Of a DNA stretch of 64,000 nt, positions 32,569 to 40,418 are shown piece after piece. The number at the start of each line of letters is the position of its first letter. The first letter of the stretch is position 1. This DNA is from Bacillota bacterium (lineage in GTDB: Bacteria > Bacillota > Bacilli > Paenibacillales > UBA4045): contig JAEZQY010000059.1 in assembly GCA_023441055.1 (NCBI GenBank), positions 186,001 to 250,000 on the forward strand, written 5' to 3'. The notes beneath the pieces are model-generated. The model searched no databases. It saw only the letters and a list, made by a program, of their open reading frames with translations, and was not told the origin of the DNA. The position numbers and the translations under genes were made by a program.

Positions 32569-32596
32569 TAAAATATTGACATGAAGAAGCCGATAG
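32569..32596 (+). promoter_or_regulatory. Sigma-D (motility) promoter of the flgM operon
   Basis: TAAA (32569-32572), a 16-base spacer and GCCGATAG (32589-32596) match the sigma-D consensus TAAA-N14-16-GCCGATAT with one mismatch. It drives flgM and the late flagellar genes. The -10 element lies inside the 5' arm of the overlapping terminator stem. Confidence 0.8.
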
Positions 32597-32619
32597 GATA
32601 TATAGATCGGTTTCTTTTT
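32586..32619 (+). terminator. Intrinsic terminator of the comF-yvyF unit, overlapping the sigma-D promoter
   Basis: GAAGCCGAT (32586-32594) pairs with ATCGGTTTC (32606-32614), with one G-U pair, then TTTTT. Read-through RNA from yvyF would fold it. RNA starting from the sigma-D promoter (expected near 32603) lacks the 5' arm and would escape. Confidence 0.75.
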
Positions 32620-32660
32620 ATATTATCGTAGTGAATCGGATGGCAATAGGAGTGATCGGA

Positions 32661-32927
32661 ATGAAAATCAATGATATTAATCGCGCGGGTTCCATTCAAT
32701 CGTATCGCAATCAGAGCAGAGGCAATGGAATAGTTCCACATAATAAGGGCGCAGCTAGAGATCAGGTGCATATCTCCGAGGAGGCGAAGCAGCTGCTCGG
32801 CTCTCAGGAGGGCGACGCGATCCGTATAGGCAAGGTTGCAGATCTGAAGCAAGCAGTATCGACCGGCACGTATCATATCGATGCCAATAAGGTCGCCGAG
32901 AAGCTGCTTCCTTACTTGAATGAGTAG
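32661..32927 (+). CDS. flgM: FlgM, anti-sigma-D factor
   Basis: 88 residues from ATG 32661 (AGGAG 8 bases upstream; the longer GTG frame starts at 32631). FlgM holds sigma-D inactive until the hook-basal body is complete. The start MKINDINR and the middle DQVHISEEAKQLL, followed by an amphipathic C-terminal region (RIGKVADLKQAVSTGTYHID...VAEKLLPYL), are characteristic. The last part is the sigma-binding segment. It is the first gene after the sigma-D promoter, giving the usual feedback loop, and overlaps flgN by 8 bases. Confidence 0.93.
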   Translation: MKINDINRAGSIQSYRNQSRGNGIVPHNKGAARDQVHISEEAKQLLGSQEGDAIRIGKVADLKQAVSTGTYHIDANKVAEKLLPYLNE

Positions 32928-33426
32928 CGCGATGATTGCTCGATTGGCAGAACTGTTAGCGTCGCATCAGGCGCTGCATGAAGTCGTAGAGCATAAGCGT
33001 CAGGCGCTAGTAGCGAATCAGTTAGACACAATGGCTGGCTATGTGAATCAGGAATCGCGACTAATGAAGCAGATTATCGAGCAGGATAGTCAGTGGAAGG
33101 CGGCCGTTCAGCAATTTGTCGCAACGCGAGGATTGAAGACGAACAAGTCGTATACCGTGACAGAGATCATGGGATTGGTAGATCGTCCATCCGAGCGGGA
33201 AGAGCTGAAGAAGCTGCAATCCGAGCTTTTGGAAGTCATCGTGAGGATTAAGCAGATCAATGTCGTGAATGGGCGCTTGATTAATCAGTCACTGGACTTC
33301 TTCGACTACTCGCTAGATCTAATGGGCGGCGGCTTCGAGCAGGAGACGGTTTATCGCAATCCTGCACAGTCGGGGAAGACAGCTCAGGGCAGCCCAGGGT
33401 GGACGCGCTTCGATGCGCGAGGATAA
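32920..33426 (+). CDS. flgN: FlgN-type flagellar export chaperone, copy 1
   Basis: 168 residues, ATG overlapping the flgM stop; ATG 32932 is an alternative. FlgN binds the C-termini of the hook-filament junction proteins FlgK and FlgL and delivers them to the export gate. The protein is almost entirely helical, with the pattern LLASHQALHEVVEHKRQALV near the start, ESRLMKQIIEQDSQW, and LQSELLEVIVRIKQINVVNG..INQSLDFFDYSLDLM near the end, all typical of the FlgN family. The tail is a disordered polar stretch. Its position directly before flgK fits. Confidence 0.85.
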   Translation: MSSAMIARLAELLASHQALHEVVEHKRQALVANQLDTMAGYVNQESRLMKQIIEQDSQWKAAVQQFVATRGLKTNKSYTVTEIMGLVDRPSEREELKKLQSELLEVIVRIKQINVVNGRLINQSLDFFDYSLDLMGGGFEQETVYRNPAQSGKTAQGSPGWTRFDARG

Positions 33427-33440
33427 GCGGAGGATGGAAC

Positions 33441-33941
33441 ATGGCAGCCAAGCAATTGCTAACAATCGTAAGTGAGCTTCATGAGGTGTACGCTGCCCTG
33501 TATGAAGCGGGAATGACCAAGAAGGATCTAATCATCCAAGCGCGCACTGACGAGTTACCCGGTATAGCGATCAGGGAATCAGAGCTGCTGAATCAATATG
33601 CCGCTATCATGCAACGCTGGCATACAGCAGTCAAGCAGCTCCAGGAGGGCGCTGGTGTACCGGCGAGTGAACCATTATCCCATGCGCAAGTTGGGGAATG
33701 GATAGAGGAGCCGCAAGTCGCGGCTGCCTATAGGCAAGCGTTGGAACAGCTGAATATAGCTGCGCAAGCGCTGCGCGAGCTGAATGAACGCAATCAACAG
33801 CTGCTCCAGCAATCGATCGGCATGATAGGCGATCTATTGGATCAGACAGTAGGACCGGCGGAGCTCGAAGTGTCGTACGGGGATCCGAGCGCAAGTCAGA
33901 AGACACCGAGGCGCACAGGCGGGTTTGATTATAGAATGTAA
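33441..33941 (+). CDS. Second FlgN-like protein (copy 2)
   Basis: About 166 residues from ATG 33441 (GGAGGA 6 bases upstream; the longer frame begins in the previous gene). It is helical throughout, with the same layout as copy 1: LLTIVSELHEVYAALYEAG, then ESELLNQYAAIMQRW, and LNERNQQLLQQSIGMIGDLLD, followed by a polar, Arg-rich tail. The two share pattern more than identity. Bacillus subtilis has one flgN here. The extra copy may chaperone a different cargo or may be a diverged duplicate. The FlgN-family call rests on helical pattern and position. Confidence 0.7.
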   Translation: MAAKQLLTIVSELHEVYAALYEAGMTKKDLIIQARTDELPGIAIRESELLNQYAAIMQRWHTAVKQLQEGAGVPASEPLSHAQVGEWIEEPQVAAAYRQALEQLNIAAQALRELNERNQQLLQQSIGMIGDLLDQTVGPAELEVSYGDPSASQKTPRRTGGFDYRM

Positions 33942-34001
33942 TAATGATCGGGCAAGGTAGCAATAGACTAACGTGATCAATCATGTTCTGGAGGGGTTAA
34001 C

Positions 34002-35576
34002 ATGCAATCCACATTCCTCGGTCTCGAGACGAGCAAGCGCGGGATTCTAACGCAGCGTGTTGCGCTTAATACATTGGGTCATAATATATCGAATGCATCT
34101 ACCGAAGGATATTCGCGTCAACGTGTCAATATGACGTCATCCATCCCGATGGAGGCGCTGGGCTTGCAACGCAGCAATACGCCTGGTCAGCTGGGTACCG
34201 GTGTAGAGTACAGTCATATCGAGCGGGTGAGAGACAGCTATCTGGATCTCCAATATCGTCGCGAGAATCAGTCATTAGCGATGTGGACCACTCATGAATC
34301 GGCCATTCACTCCATTGAGGCACTGATTAACGAGCCTTCTGGCAATGGATTAAGCTCGGTGATGGACAAGTTCTGGAACTCCTTGGAGGTACTCAATCGA
34401 GACCCAGGATTATTGAGCGCCAGAATTGATGTGGTCGGCTCCGCAGTGAATATGGTGGATACCATGAAGGGGATCGGCACAGGGCTGGACAGCATAGAGT
34501 TTGATGTGGCCAACAATATCGACAAGAAGGTCAGCCAGGCCAACATATTAATTGAGGGCATAGCCGAGCTGAATGTACTGATCCGTAGAACAGAGGCCTT
34601 CGGCGATAATGCGAATGACTATCGGGATCAGCGGGATCTGATGATCGACAAGCTGTCGACAATCGTGGACGTGCAGGTAGCTGAGACGCCTGCAGGGGAC
34701 TTCTCGATTACCGCAGCCGGTGTCAATGTGGTCAATAATGAAGCGACTGTGCTGCTGACTGCTGCTAATGCAACTGTTGCTACTGCGGGAGAATTGGCTG
34801 GCTACCAGAAGGCGCTAGGAGAAGTCGAACTAATCCGAAATCAGCTGAATGCGATGGTGAACACGCTGGTTCAGGGCTCCTTTACAGTGCGTCTGGAGAA
34901 TGGCTACATGACGAGCGGTCCGATGACAGCTCAGAATAACGTAACGTTAGAAGGCGGAGCGGTCATCCTAGCTGGTGTTACGATTCCAGCAGGCTCCAAG
35001 ATCATTAGCGCGGTAGAGTTCGAGGTTCAGGGCTTCAATGGCCTGCATGAGCTGGGCTACGGCCTGCCGGATGGAACAACAGGCGTGCCCTTCTTCACAA
35101 CAGCAGATGGAAGTACAACGTTCAATATTGATAATATCCGTGTCAATCCAGTTGTACAGAATGATACGAATAAGATTGCCGCGTCTGGTCAATATGAGCT
35201 CGATGGCACGAATCGTGTGACGATCAAGGGGAACAGCGACATTGCGCATGCGTTAGCGAGCTTGCGTGATCATGCCTTCACTTATCCAGGCAATCTGACT
35301 TCGCTGTCAAGCGGTACGACGGATGATTACTTCCGGGCGTTAACCGGGGATCTGGGGATTCGGTCGAACAACGCCAATCGGAATATGGAGAATCTCGAGA
35401 ACTTAACCGACCAGATCAATATCAGAAGACAATCTGTGAGCGGTGTGTCTCTCGATGAAGAGATGGCGGATCTGATCCGGTTCCAGCATGCCTACAATGC
35501 GGCTGCGCGGAACCTGACAGCCGTAGATGAGATGCTCGATCGTGTCATAAACCAGATGGGAATCGTGGGCAGATAG
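34002..35576 (+). CDS. flgK: FlgK, hook-filament junction protein 1
   Basis: 524 residues, CTGGAGGGG 6 bases before the ATG. FlgK forms the first junction layer between hook and filament. The N-terminal signature is FLGLETSKRGILTQRVALNT and LGHNISNASTEGYSRQRVNM. The C-terminal one is VSLDEEMADLIRFQHAYNAA followed by DEMLDRVINQMG, both forming the coiled-coil D0/D1 domains. The middle (about 250-420) is variable surface domain. Length is in the normal range. Confidence 0.95.
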   Translation: MQSTFLGLETSKRGILTQRVALNTLGHNISNASTEGYSRQRVNMTSSIPMEALGLQRSNTPGQLGTGVEYSHIERVRDSYLDLQYRRENQSLAMWTTHESAIHSIEALINEPSGNGLSSVMDKFWNSLEVLNRDPGLLSARIDVVGSAVNMVDTMKGIGTGLDSIEFDVANNIDKKVSQANILIEGIAELNVLIRRTEAFGDNANDYRDQRDLMIDKLSTIVDVQVAETPAGDFSITAAGVNVVNNEATVLLTAANATVATAGELAGYQKALGEVELIRNQLNAMVNTLVQGSFTVRLENGYMTSGPMTAQNNVTLEGGAVILAGVTIPAGSKIISAVEFEVQGFNGLHELGYGLPDGTTGVPFFTTADGSTTFNIDNIRVNPVVQNDTNKIAASGQYELDGTNRVTIKGNSDIAHALASLRDHAFTYPGNLTSLSSGTTDDYFRALTGDLGIRSNNANRNMENLENLTDQINIRRQSVSGVSLDEEMADLIRFQHAYNAAARNLTAVDEMLDRVINQMGIVGR

Positions 35577-35595
35577 CCTAAGGGAGGGATAAGAC

Positions 35596-36486
35596 GTGCG
35601 CGTAACCAATTCGATGCAGAGCCTGCAGCTGCTTAAGAATCTGAGAAATAACAATAGTCAGATCCATAGCTGGGAGAATAAGCTGGCTACAGGTCAACGT
35701 ATTCATCGCCCAGGCGACGATCCGGTGGGGATCGGCTATCTAATGCGGTATAACAGCGAGATTGATCGCAGCGCTGAATTCTTGGAGAATGCGAGAACGG
35801 GTCTAGGCTATCTGAAGACCATGGATGAGATGATGCTGCAATCCAGCGACGTCCTAAAGAGAGCAAGAGTACTTGTGCAGCAAGCATCAACCGGTACTAC
35901 GCCATCAGATGCCAGAGAGCATATCGCAGCAGAGATCAAGCAGTTGAAGGAACAGCTCGTAATGATCGGTAACAGCAGCTTCGCAGGCAGGTTCTTGTTC
36001 AATGGACAGAAGACGGATGTGCCGCCATACACCAATGCCAATGCGGCCAATGAAACCACAGATAAAGGCATCTATTACTTAAACGTGAGCGCGAGTGTCT
36101 CAGTGCCGGTAAGTATTACAGGAGAACTTATATTCGGAGCAGCAGGCGCGGATGACAATGTATTCAAGATCTTCGATGACATTGCCGATCACTTATTGGA
36201 TGACGACGTAGACGGTCTATTAGATGACATGGCCAAGATCGATATGTTGGGCGATCGCATAAATAGTACATGGGCCGAAATTGGAGCGCGAACGAATCGT
36301 TTTGAATTGGTGGAGAGTCGAATTCTTGACAATATCATCTCGTTGAAGGATCTCCGCTCCAAGGTAAGCGACGTGGATATGGCTGAAGCGATTATCGAAT
36401 TGCAACAGAAGGAGAACGTTCTTCAAGCCTCGCTTGCTGTCGGTGCTCGGGTTATGCAGGTATCCTTAATTGATTATTTAAGATGA
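35596..36486 (+). CDS. flgL: FlgL, hook-filament junction protein 3
   Basis: 296 residues, GTG start with AAGGGAGGG about 8 bases upstream. FlgL forms the second junction layer, directly under flagellin. The N-terminus MRVTNSMQSLQLLKNLRNNN and GQRIHRPGDDPVGIGYLMRY match the family. The C-terminus ends DVDMAEAIIELQQKENVLQA..AVGARVMQVSLIDYLR. The homology to flagellin N- and C-domains is evident. Follows flgK by 19 bases. Confidence 0.95.
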   Translation: MRVTNSMQSLQLLKNLRNNNSQIHSWENKLATGQRIHRPGDDPVGIGYLMRYNSEIDRSAEFLENARTGLGYLKTMDEMMLQSSDVLKRARVLVQQASTGTTPSDAREHIAAEIKQLKEQLVMIGNSSFAGRFLFNGQKTDVPPYTNANAANETTDKGIYYLNVSASVSVPVSITGELIFGAAGADDNVFKIFDDIADHLLDDDVDGLLDDMAKIDMLGDRINSTWAEIGARTNRFELVESRILDNIISLKDLRSKVSDVDMAEAIIELQQKENVLQASLAVGARVMQVSLIDYLR

Positions 36487-36517
36487 TTTTATTTGTTATC
36501 GCAAGGTGGTGAATGAC

Positions 36518-36985
36518 ATGATTAATTCAATCACAGGATCATCTAGAACGCCGACACTTTCCATGGATATCAATCAACTGCCCCCATTGAAGAAGGTAGA
36601 TGTTCAAATTGATGCTTCGCATAAAGCCGCTACCATTGAGATTAAATCGCGCAATCCAGAGATGGACGCTGATTGGGATAAGGTACGCGAGGAGCTCGGA
36701 TACTTAAAGCTGTATTCGCAAATTAGAGAGATTACTTCTATGGGCCAAAAAGGTGCCGTCGAAGCGATACAATCACAGGTTGGAGAAGGATTGCGTTTAA
36801 GAAATATACATAATGATCGAGGAAACGTATTCGGGAGTATAGCCTATAACAAGTATATGGAGAGTAAAAAACGAGCCGTTGAATTAGTCGCTCTTCCGAA
36901 GCATGGTGTGCATATTGATGTCAAAATTTACCCGCTCGAAATCCGAGTGGAGACTCATGGCAAGGGGGTGAGCAGCACACTGTGA
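36518..36985 (+). CDS. yviE: YviE-like flagellar-operon protein (DUF6470)
   Basis: About 155 residues from ATG 36518 (AAGGTGG 8 bases upstream). The N-terminus has PTLSMDINQLPPL and VQIDASHKAATIEI; the rest is mostly helical with GEGLRLRNIHNDRGNVFG and ends in a short beta segment. This is the position and pattern of YviE between flgL and fliW in Bacillus. No enzyme motif is present and the role is not known. Its stop overlaps the fliW start (GTGA). Confidence 0.8.
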   Translation: MINSITGSSRTPTLSMDINQLPPLKKVDVQIDASHKAATIEIKSRNPEMDADWDKVREELGYLKLYSQIREITSMGQKGAVEAIQSQVGEGLRLRNIHNDRGNVFGSIAYNKYMESKKRAVELVALPKHGVHIDVKIYPLEIRVETHGKGVSSTL

Positions 36986-37428
36986 ATGAACAAACAATCA
37001 GAATAATCCATAGTGAGGCATACGGTACAATCGAGGTAGAATCGGCGCAAATTATACATTTTCCACGAAGTATAATTGGTTTGTCAGACTATCATGACTA
37101 TGCGTTGGTGCGGATTGAAGATACACCGTATTACTTGCTCCACTCGCTGGAGGATGACGTTAGCTTCATTCTATTACCCGCACAACTGGCCATTGAGGAT
37201 TATGGATTTCGAATTGATCAGTCAACGATAGATTTGTTAGGAATAGAGAAACCTGAGGATGTTACGACATTTCTAATTGTTAATATTGATGGTGATCAAT
37301 TATACGTAAATTTGAAGGCACCATTGTTGTTAGCTATTGATAATCAGCGAGGGTGCCAGTTCATTATTGATGCTGCTGCTTATCCATTACGGTACCCCCT
37401 AACACGTCGGGGGGGCGAATCATGCTAG
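36982..37428 (+). CDS. fliW: FliW, flagellin-binding antagonist of CsrA
   Basis: 148 residues, GTG start with AAGGGGGTGA about 10 bases upstream. FliW binds either flagellin or CsrA; free FliW relieves CsrA repression of hag translation. Family landmarks are GTIEVESAQIIHFPRSIIGL near the N-terminus, YYLLHSLEDDVSFILL, and TTFLIVNIDGDQLYVNLKAP with a late NQRGCQFI. It overlaps csrA by 7 bases. The end of the gene contains a 7-base G run (37409-37415) used as the csrA ribosome site. Confidence 0.93.
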   Translation: MNEQTIRIIHSEAYGTIEVESAQIIHFPRSIIGLSDYHDYALVRIEDTPYYLLHSLEDDVSFILLPAQLAIEDYGFRIDQSTIDLLGIEKPEDVTTFLIVNIDGDQLYVNLKAPLLLAIDNQRGCQFIIDAAAYPLRYPLTRRGGESC

Positions 37429-37667
37429 TACTCAAACGCAAGCTAGGTGAATCAGTCATGTTGGGAGATCAAATACAAGTTCAGGTATTAAGTATCGAAG
37501 GTGAGTCGGTCAAGCTTGGATTTACGGCGCCAGCAAACATCCAGATCCTGCGAAAAGAATTAGTGGATAGTATTCTCCAAGAGAATATGAATGCCGGAAA
37601 GCAATCGGTTAATCGAGATCAACTTCTCAATATCCTAAAACAATTCAATCGTGAAGAGGGTGTATGA
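37422..37667 (+). CDS. csrA: CsrA, RNA-binding translational regulator
   Basis: 81 residues, strong G-rich ribosome site. CsrA dimers bind GGA motifs in leader RNAs; in Bacillus the target is hag. The sequence starts MLVLKRKLGESVMLGDQIQV, and VKLGFTAPANIQILRKEL carries the RNA-binding region near residue 44, as in all CsrA proteins. A C-terminal helix and polar tail follow. Two candidate CsrA sites lie in the hag leader about 2.7 kb downstream, so regulation is probably local. Confidence 0.96.
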   Translation: MLVLKRKLGESVMLGDQIQVQVLSIEGESVKLGFTAPANIQILRKELVDSILQENMNAGKQSVNRDQLLNILKQFNREEGV

Positions 37668-37669
37668 TG

Positions 37670-38086
37670 ATGAGTATCGTTCAAGGTGGAACAGCACGCA
37701 CTATCGATTATTCTTCCATACAGAAAGTTCAGCAACCTGGTAAAGAAGGTAACAGTTCGGTGGCTAGTTCGAGTGTTAAGAGCGAACTTACAAATGCGGT
37801 GCCTACTCTTGCAGTAGAGAAACAGACCTCGTTCTTCGATGTTAGTAAGTTAAACGAAGAGGAAAAGGAAAAGCTTGAGGCAGAGCTGGAAAAACTGAAT
37901 AGTTCAATTGCTTCATCAGGAAAGCTATTAAAGTTCAAGTATGATGAGAAGGCTGAGAAGTCTTATGTCGAAGTTGTCGATATCGCTTCACAGAAGGTGG
38001 TGGCTAGTCTGCCTCCAGAGTTCTTAATTGATCTCTCTATTAAGATGAAAGAAATAATCGGTATGTTCATTGATAAGAAGTTGTAG
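37670..38086 (+). CDS. flaG: FlaG-family flagellar protein
   Basis: About 138 residues. Three successive ATGs (37664, 37667, 37670) are possible; the last is 9 bases from GAGGG. The N-terminal third is a polar, low-complexity region rich in Ser and Gln. The rest has the FlaG pattern: LEKLNSSIASSGKLLKFKYD, then YVEVVDIASQKVVASLPPEF and a short C-terminal helix. FlaG affects filament length in some species and lies next to fliD, as here. An overlap with csrA is avoided or minimal depending on the start. Confidence 0.88.
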   Translation: MSIVQGGTARTIDYSSIQKVQQPGKEGNSSVASSSVKSELTNAVPTLAVEKQTSFFDVSKLNEEEKEKLEAELEKLNSSIASSGKLLKFKYDEKAEKSYVEVVDIASQKVVASLPPEFLIDLSIKMKEIIGMFIDKKL

Positions 38087-38101
38087 AGGAGGATGATGTA
38101 G

Positions 38102-39469
38102 ATGAGTGGTATTAGCTTAAGTGGTTTGGCTTCAGGTCTGGACACGAATGCGATGATCGAGCAATTAATGAAGCTGGAACGTCAACCTTATGAAGCGTTA
38201 GAAACTAAGAAATCAGCAATCGCCGATAAGCAGAGTGTCATTCGGAGTATTAACACCAAGATGAGCAGTCTTCGAACAGCGGCATCCGAATTAATGTACT
38301 CGACAGCATTCAAACTAACATCAGGTAAGGTCTCAGATTCCACCGTGCTAACTGCGAAGACTTCTGAATCCGCTGAGGTTGGTACTTACGCGGTCAATGT
38401 TACTCAACTAGCTAAACATCATATCGTTGCTTCGGGGAAGTTCGCTACTAACGGTACAGAATTGAAAGGTCTAACTGGACCCGATTTTACATTTTCCGTT
38501 GCTGGGAAATCAGTAGACAATATAAAGCTCAGTGGTAATACAAATGAGGAAGTCCTTAATAACTTGATGAAAGACATCAATAATGCAGGGATTGGCATAA
38601 AGGCCAGTGTTATTGAAACTGAGCCTGGTTTTAAGACATTATCCCTTACATCTGAGCAATCCGGAGAATCAGCGATTATAGAGTTCAGTAATAGCGAATC
38701 TAGCAATCCTCTCCAATTGAATACGGTACAGGGTGCCAAAAACTCGATAGTAACCATTAATGGTCTGCAAATCATAAATACGAGCAACACACTAAACAAT
38801 ATCGTGCAAGGCATTAAGTTCGAACTGCATAAGGAAAATGAGACATCCACGTTGACCGTATCCAAGGACGCTGATTTGGTCGCTGACAAGGTGAAGAAAT
38901 TCGTTGATGCTTACAATGATATCATCGATACGATCCGGACAAATACGAACAAGGGCGCTCTCATGCAAGGGGACTCTACGTTGAGATCTTTGCAGGATGA
39001 ACTAAGCAATATGTTGCATGCGAATGTTTCGGAGAATTCCAAATATAACTATCTATTCACGATTGGATTAGAGGTTGATAAAGGAATAACGAGCGGCGCT
39101 TTGATGACTGGCAAGATCAGCTTTGATCGCGATAAGTTCAAGGAAGCATTCAATGATAACGCTGATGAGGTTGCTAAGTTATTCGGGTATGATGATGCCT
39201 CATCTAACAAGGATGGCATCGGCACGCTATTCAATGATAATATTAGTAAGTGGACAAGATTTGGAACAGGACTTCTATCATTCAAGATTAATGGATATGA
39301 CAGCGAACTGTCGATAATTGCTGAACAGATGGAACGCATGAGTATGCGAATTTCGAACAAGGAGCAACAATTGCTCAAGCAATTTGCAGCAATGGAGAAT
39401 GCGCTCTCTAGCTTTAAGAGTGAACAAACTTGGTTAACCGCTCAGCTGGCATCGTTCTCTAATTACTAA
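38102..39469 (+). CDS. fliD: FliD, filament cap protein
   Basis: 455 residues, GAGGAGG 9 bases before the ATG. FliD caps the filament tip and guides flagellin folding. The N-terminal signature ISLSGLASGLDTNAMIEQLM is diagnostic (FliD_N), followed by RQPYEALETKKSAIADKQS, a coiled coil. A central beta-rich region (about 90-260) is followed by the FliD_C pattern KVKKFVDAYNDIIDTI and a C-terminal helix with NKEQQLLKQFAAMENALSSF. Normal family length. Confidence 0.95.
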   Translation: MSGISLSGLASGLDTNAMIEQLMKLERQPYEALETKKSAIADKQSVIRSINTKMSSLRTAASELMYSTAFKLTSGKVSDSTVLTAKTSESAEVGTYAVNVTQLAKHHIVASGKFATNGTELKGLTGPDFTFSVAGKSVDNIKLSGNTNEEVLNNLMKDINNAGIGIKASVIETEPGFKTLSLTSEQSGESAIIEFSNSESSNPLQLNTVQGAKNSIVTINGLQIINTSNTLNNIVQGIKFELHKENETSTLTVSKDADLVADKVKKFVDAYNDIIDTIRTNTNKGALMQGDSTLRSLQDELSNMLHANVSENSKYNYLFTIGLEVDKGITSGALMTGKISFDRDKFKEAFNDNADEVAKLFGYDDASSNKDGIGTLFNDNISKWTRFGTGLLSFKINGYDSELSIIAEQMERMSMRISNKEQQLLKQFAAMENALSSFKSEQTWLTAQLASFSNY

Positions 39470-39504
39470 AAAAAGCTGTTTAATAACAAAAGGAGCTGGA
39501 ACCA

Positions 39505-39900
39505 GTGAATATGGTGTCACGGTCAGGCTATCAAGTATACCAACGGAATAAATATGAAACTGCCTCTCCTCACAAATTAATTCTTCTACTGTACGATGGA
39601 GCGCTATTAAATATAGCCAGAGCTCAGCAATCGTACGAACGCGGTATGAACAATGAAGCGAAGCAATCCATTCTAAAAGCACAAGATATTGTAAGTGAAC
39701 TGTTATCATGTCTGAATGAGGACCAGGGTGGTGAACTAGCATCCAGGATGATGCAATTATATCTCTATGTCATGCGAATGCTAGTGGATGCTAATATCCA
39801 TAGAAAAAAAGAAGCGCTATACGAAGCGGAGGTTGTTCTAAGAGATTTACGCTCGGCGTGGGAACAAATAGGGAAGGATGTAGGCCTTAGTGCGACCTGA
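39505..39900 (+). CDS. fliS: FliS, flagellin export chaperone
   Basis: 131 residues, GTG start with AGGAG 9 bases upstream. FliS binds the C-terminus of newly made flagellin and prevents premature polymerisation; in Bacillus it also helps FliW-flagellin complexes. Helical signature: YQVYQRNKYETASPHKLILL, then YDGALLNIARAQQSYERG, KAQDIVSELLSCLN, and LYLYVMRMLVDANI. Normal length. Overlaps the next gene by 11 bases. Confidence 0.93.
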   Translation: MNMVSRSGYQVYQRNKYETASPHKLILLLYDGALLNIARAQQSYERGMNNEAKQSILKAQDIVSELLSCLNEDQGGELASRMMQLYLYVMRMLVDANIHRKKEALYEAEVVLRDLRSAWEQIGKDVGLSAT

Positions 39901-40315
39901 GATGGAGCGGGTAGTTGAGGAATGGTGCCAAGCTTATGAGAGGCTATACGATATAAGCATGCAACAACTTGAAGCGCTCAAGCAGATCGTCCCATCGGAA
40001 CCCGATCAATGGCAACAGATGCAGGAATGGGCACTCGAGCGAACGGAAATTCGAATCGAAATTGATTTGCTGCAGAAAAGGCTTATTGATGATTTGGGCG
40101 TTCATAAGGTTAAGCAGATCTTCGAACAACGAGTTGCTGGGATTGTGTCGTCTACACGCGTGGTGACATTCGAAGCCGCTAGAACGATTGAGCTGGCCAT
40201 GATTACGACAGGAACAGAGATTCAGAATGCGAAGAATCAGCGAAAGCTCGCTAATGCATACTCTCAGCTAGATCAAGATGTGGTAGAATCCTATTTTTTT
40301 GACGAAAAAAAATAG
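39890..40315 (+). CDS. fliT: FliT-like flagellar chaperone
   Basis: 141 residues, GTG start overlapping fliS (ATG 39902 is an alternative). Sequence is wholly helical (EEWCQAYERLYDISMQQLEA, then LQKRLIDDLGVHKVKQIF), with no motif specific enough for a firm call. Position after fliS, size and helical pattern fit the FliT export-chaperone group, which serves FliD. Its stop codon lies inside the 3' arm of the terminator. The last 40 residues (RTIELAMITTGTEIQNAKNQ) are unusual for FliT, so annotation as a FliT-like protein of the fliS operon is as far as I can go. Confidence 0.65.
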   Translation: MRPEMERVVEEWCQAYERLYDISMQQLEALKQIVPSEPDQWQQMQEWALERTEIRIEIDLLQKRLIDDLGVHKVKQIFEQRVAGIVSSTRVVTFEAARTIELAMITTGTEIQNAKNQRKLANAYSQLDQDVVESYFFDEKK

Positions 40316-40316
40316 G
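40287..40316 (+). terminator. AT-rich terminator of the fliD-fliS-fliT genes
   Basis: AATCCTATTTTTTT (40287-40300) pairs perfectly with AAAAAAATAGGATT (ending near 40319) around a small loop, followed by TATTT. It overlaps the end of the fliT-like gene. Confidence 0.7.
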
Positions 40317-40333
40317 ATTTATTTAAAAAGTAT

Positions 40334-40360
40334 TAATTAAGATATTCGAACTGCCGATAT
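40334..40360 (+). promoter_or_regulatory. Sigma-D promoter of hag
   Basis: TAAT (40334-40337), a 15-base spacer and a perfect GCCGATAT (40353-40360). The transcript should begin near 40367, directly at the first CsrA-type hairpin. Confidence 0.88.
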
Positions 40361-40369
40361 AAATAATAT

Positions 40370-40413
40370 GCCGCAAGGATGTGGCAAATACCAACTCAAT
40401 CATGGAGGATGAT
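40370..40413 (+). promoter_or_regulatory. Two candidate CsrA-binding hairpins in the hag leader
   Basis: Hairpin 1: GCCGC (40370-40374), loop AAGGAT, GTGGC (40381-40385); GCAAGGATGT matches the CsrA consensus ACARGGATGT in all but the first base. Hairpin 2: ATCAT (40399-40403), loop GGAGG, ATGAT (40409-40413); the loop is the Shine-Dalgarno sequence itself. Both put GGA in a loop, as CsrA requires, and a dimer could bridge them and block translation of hag, as in Bacillus subtilis. Confidence 0.75.
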
Positions 40414-40418
40414 TTTCA

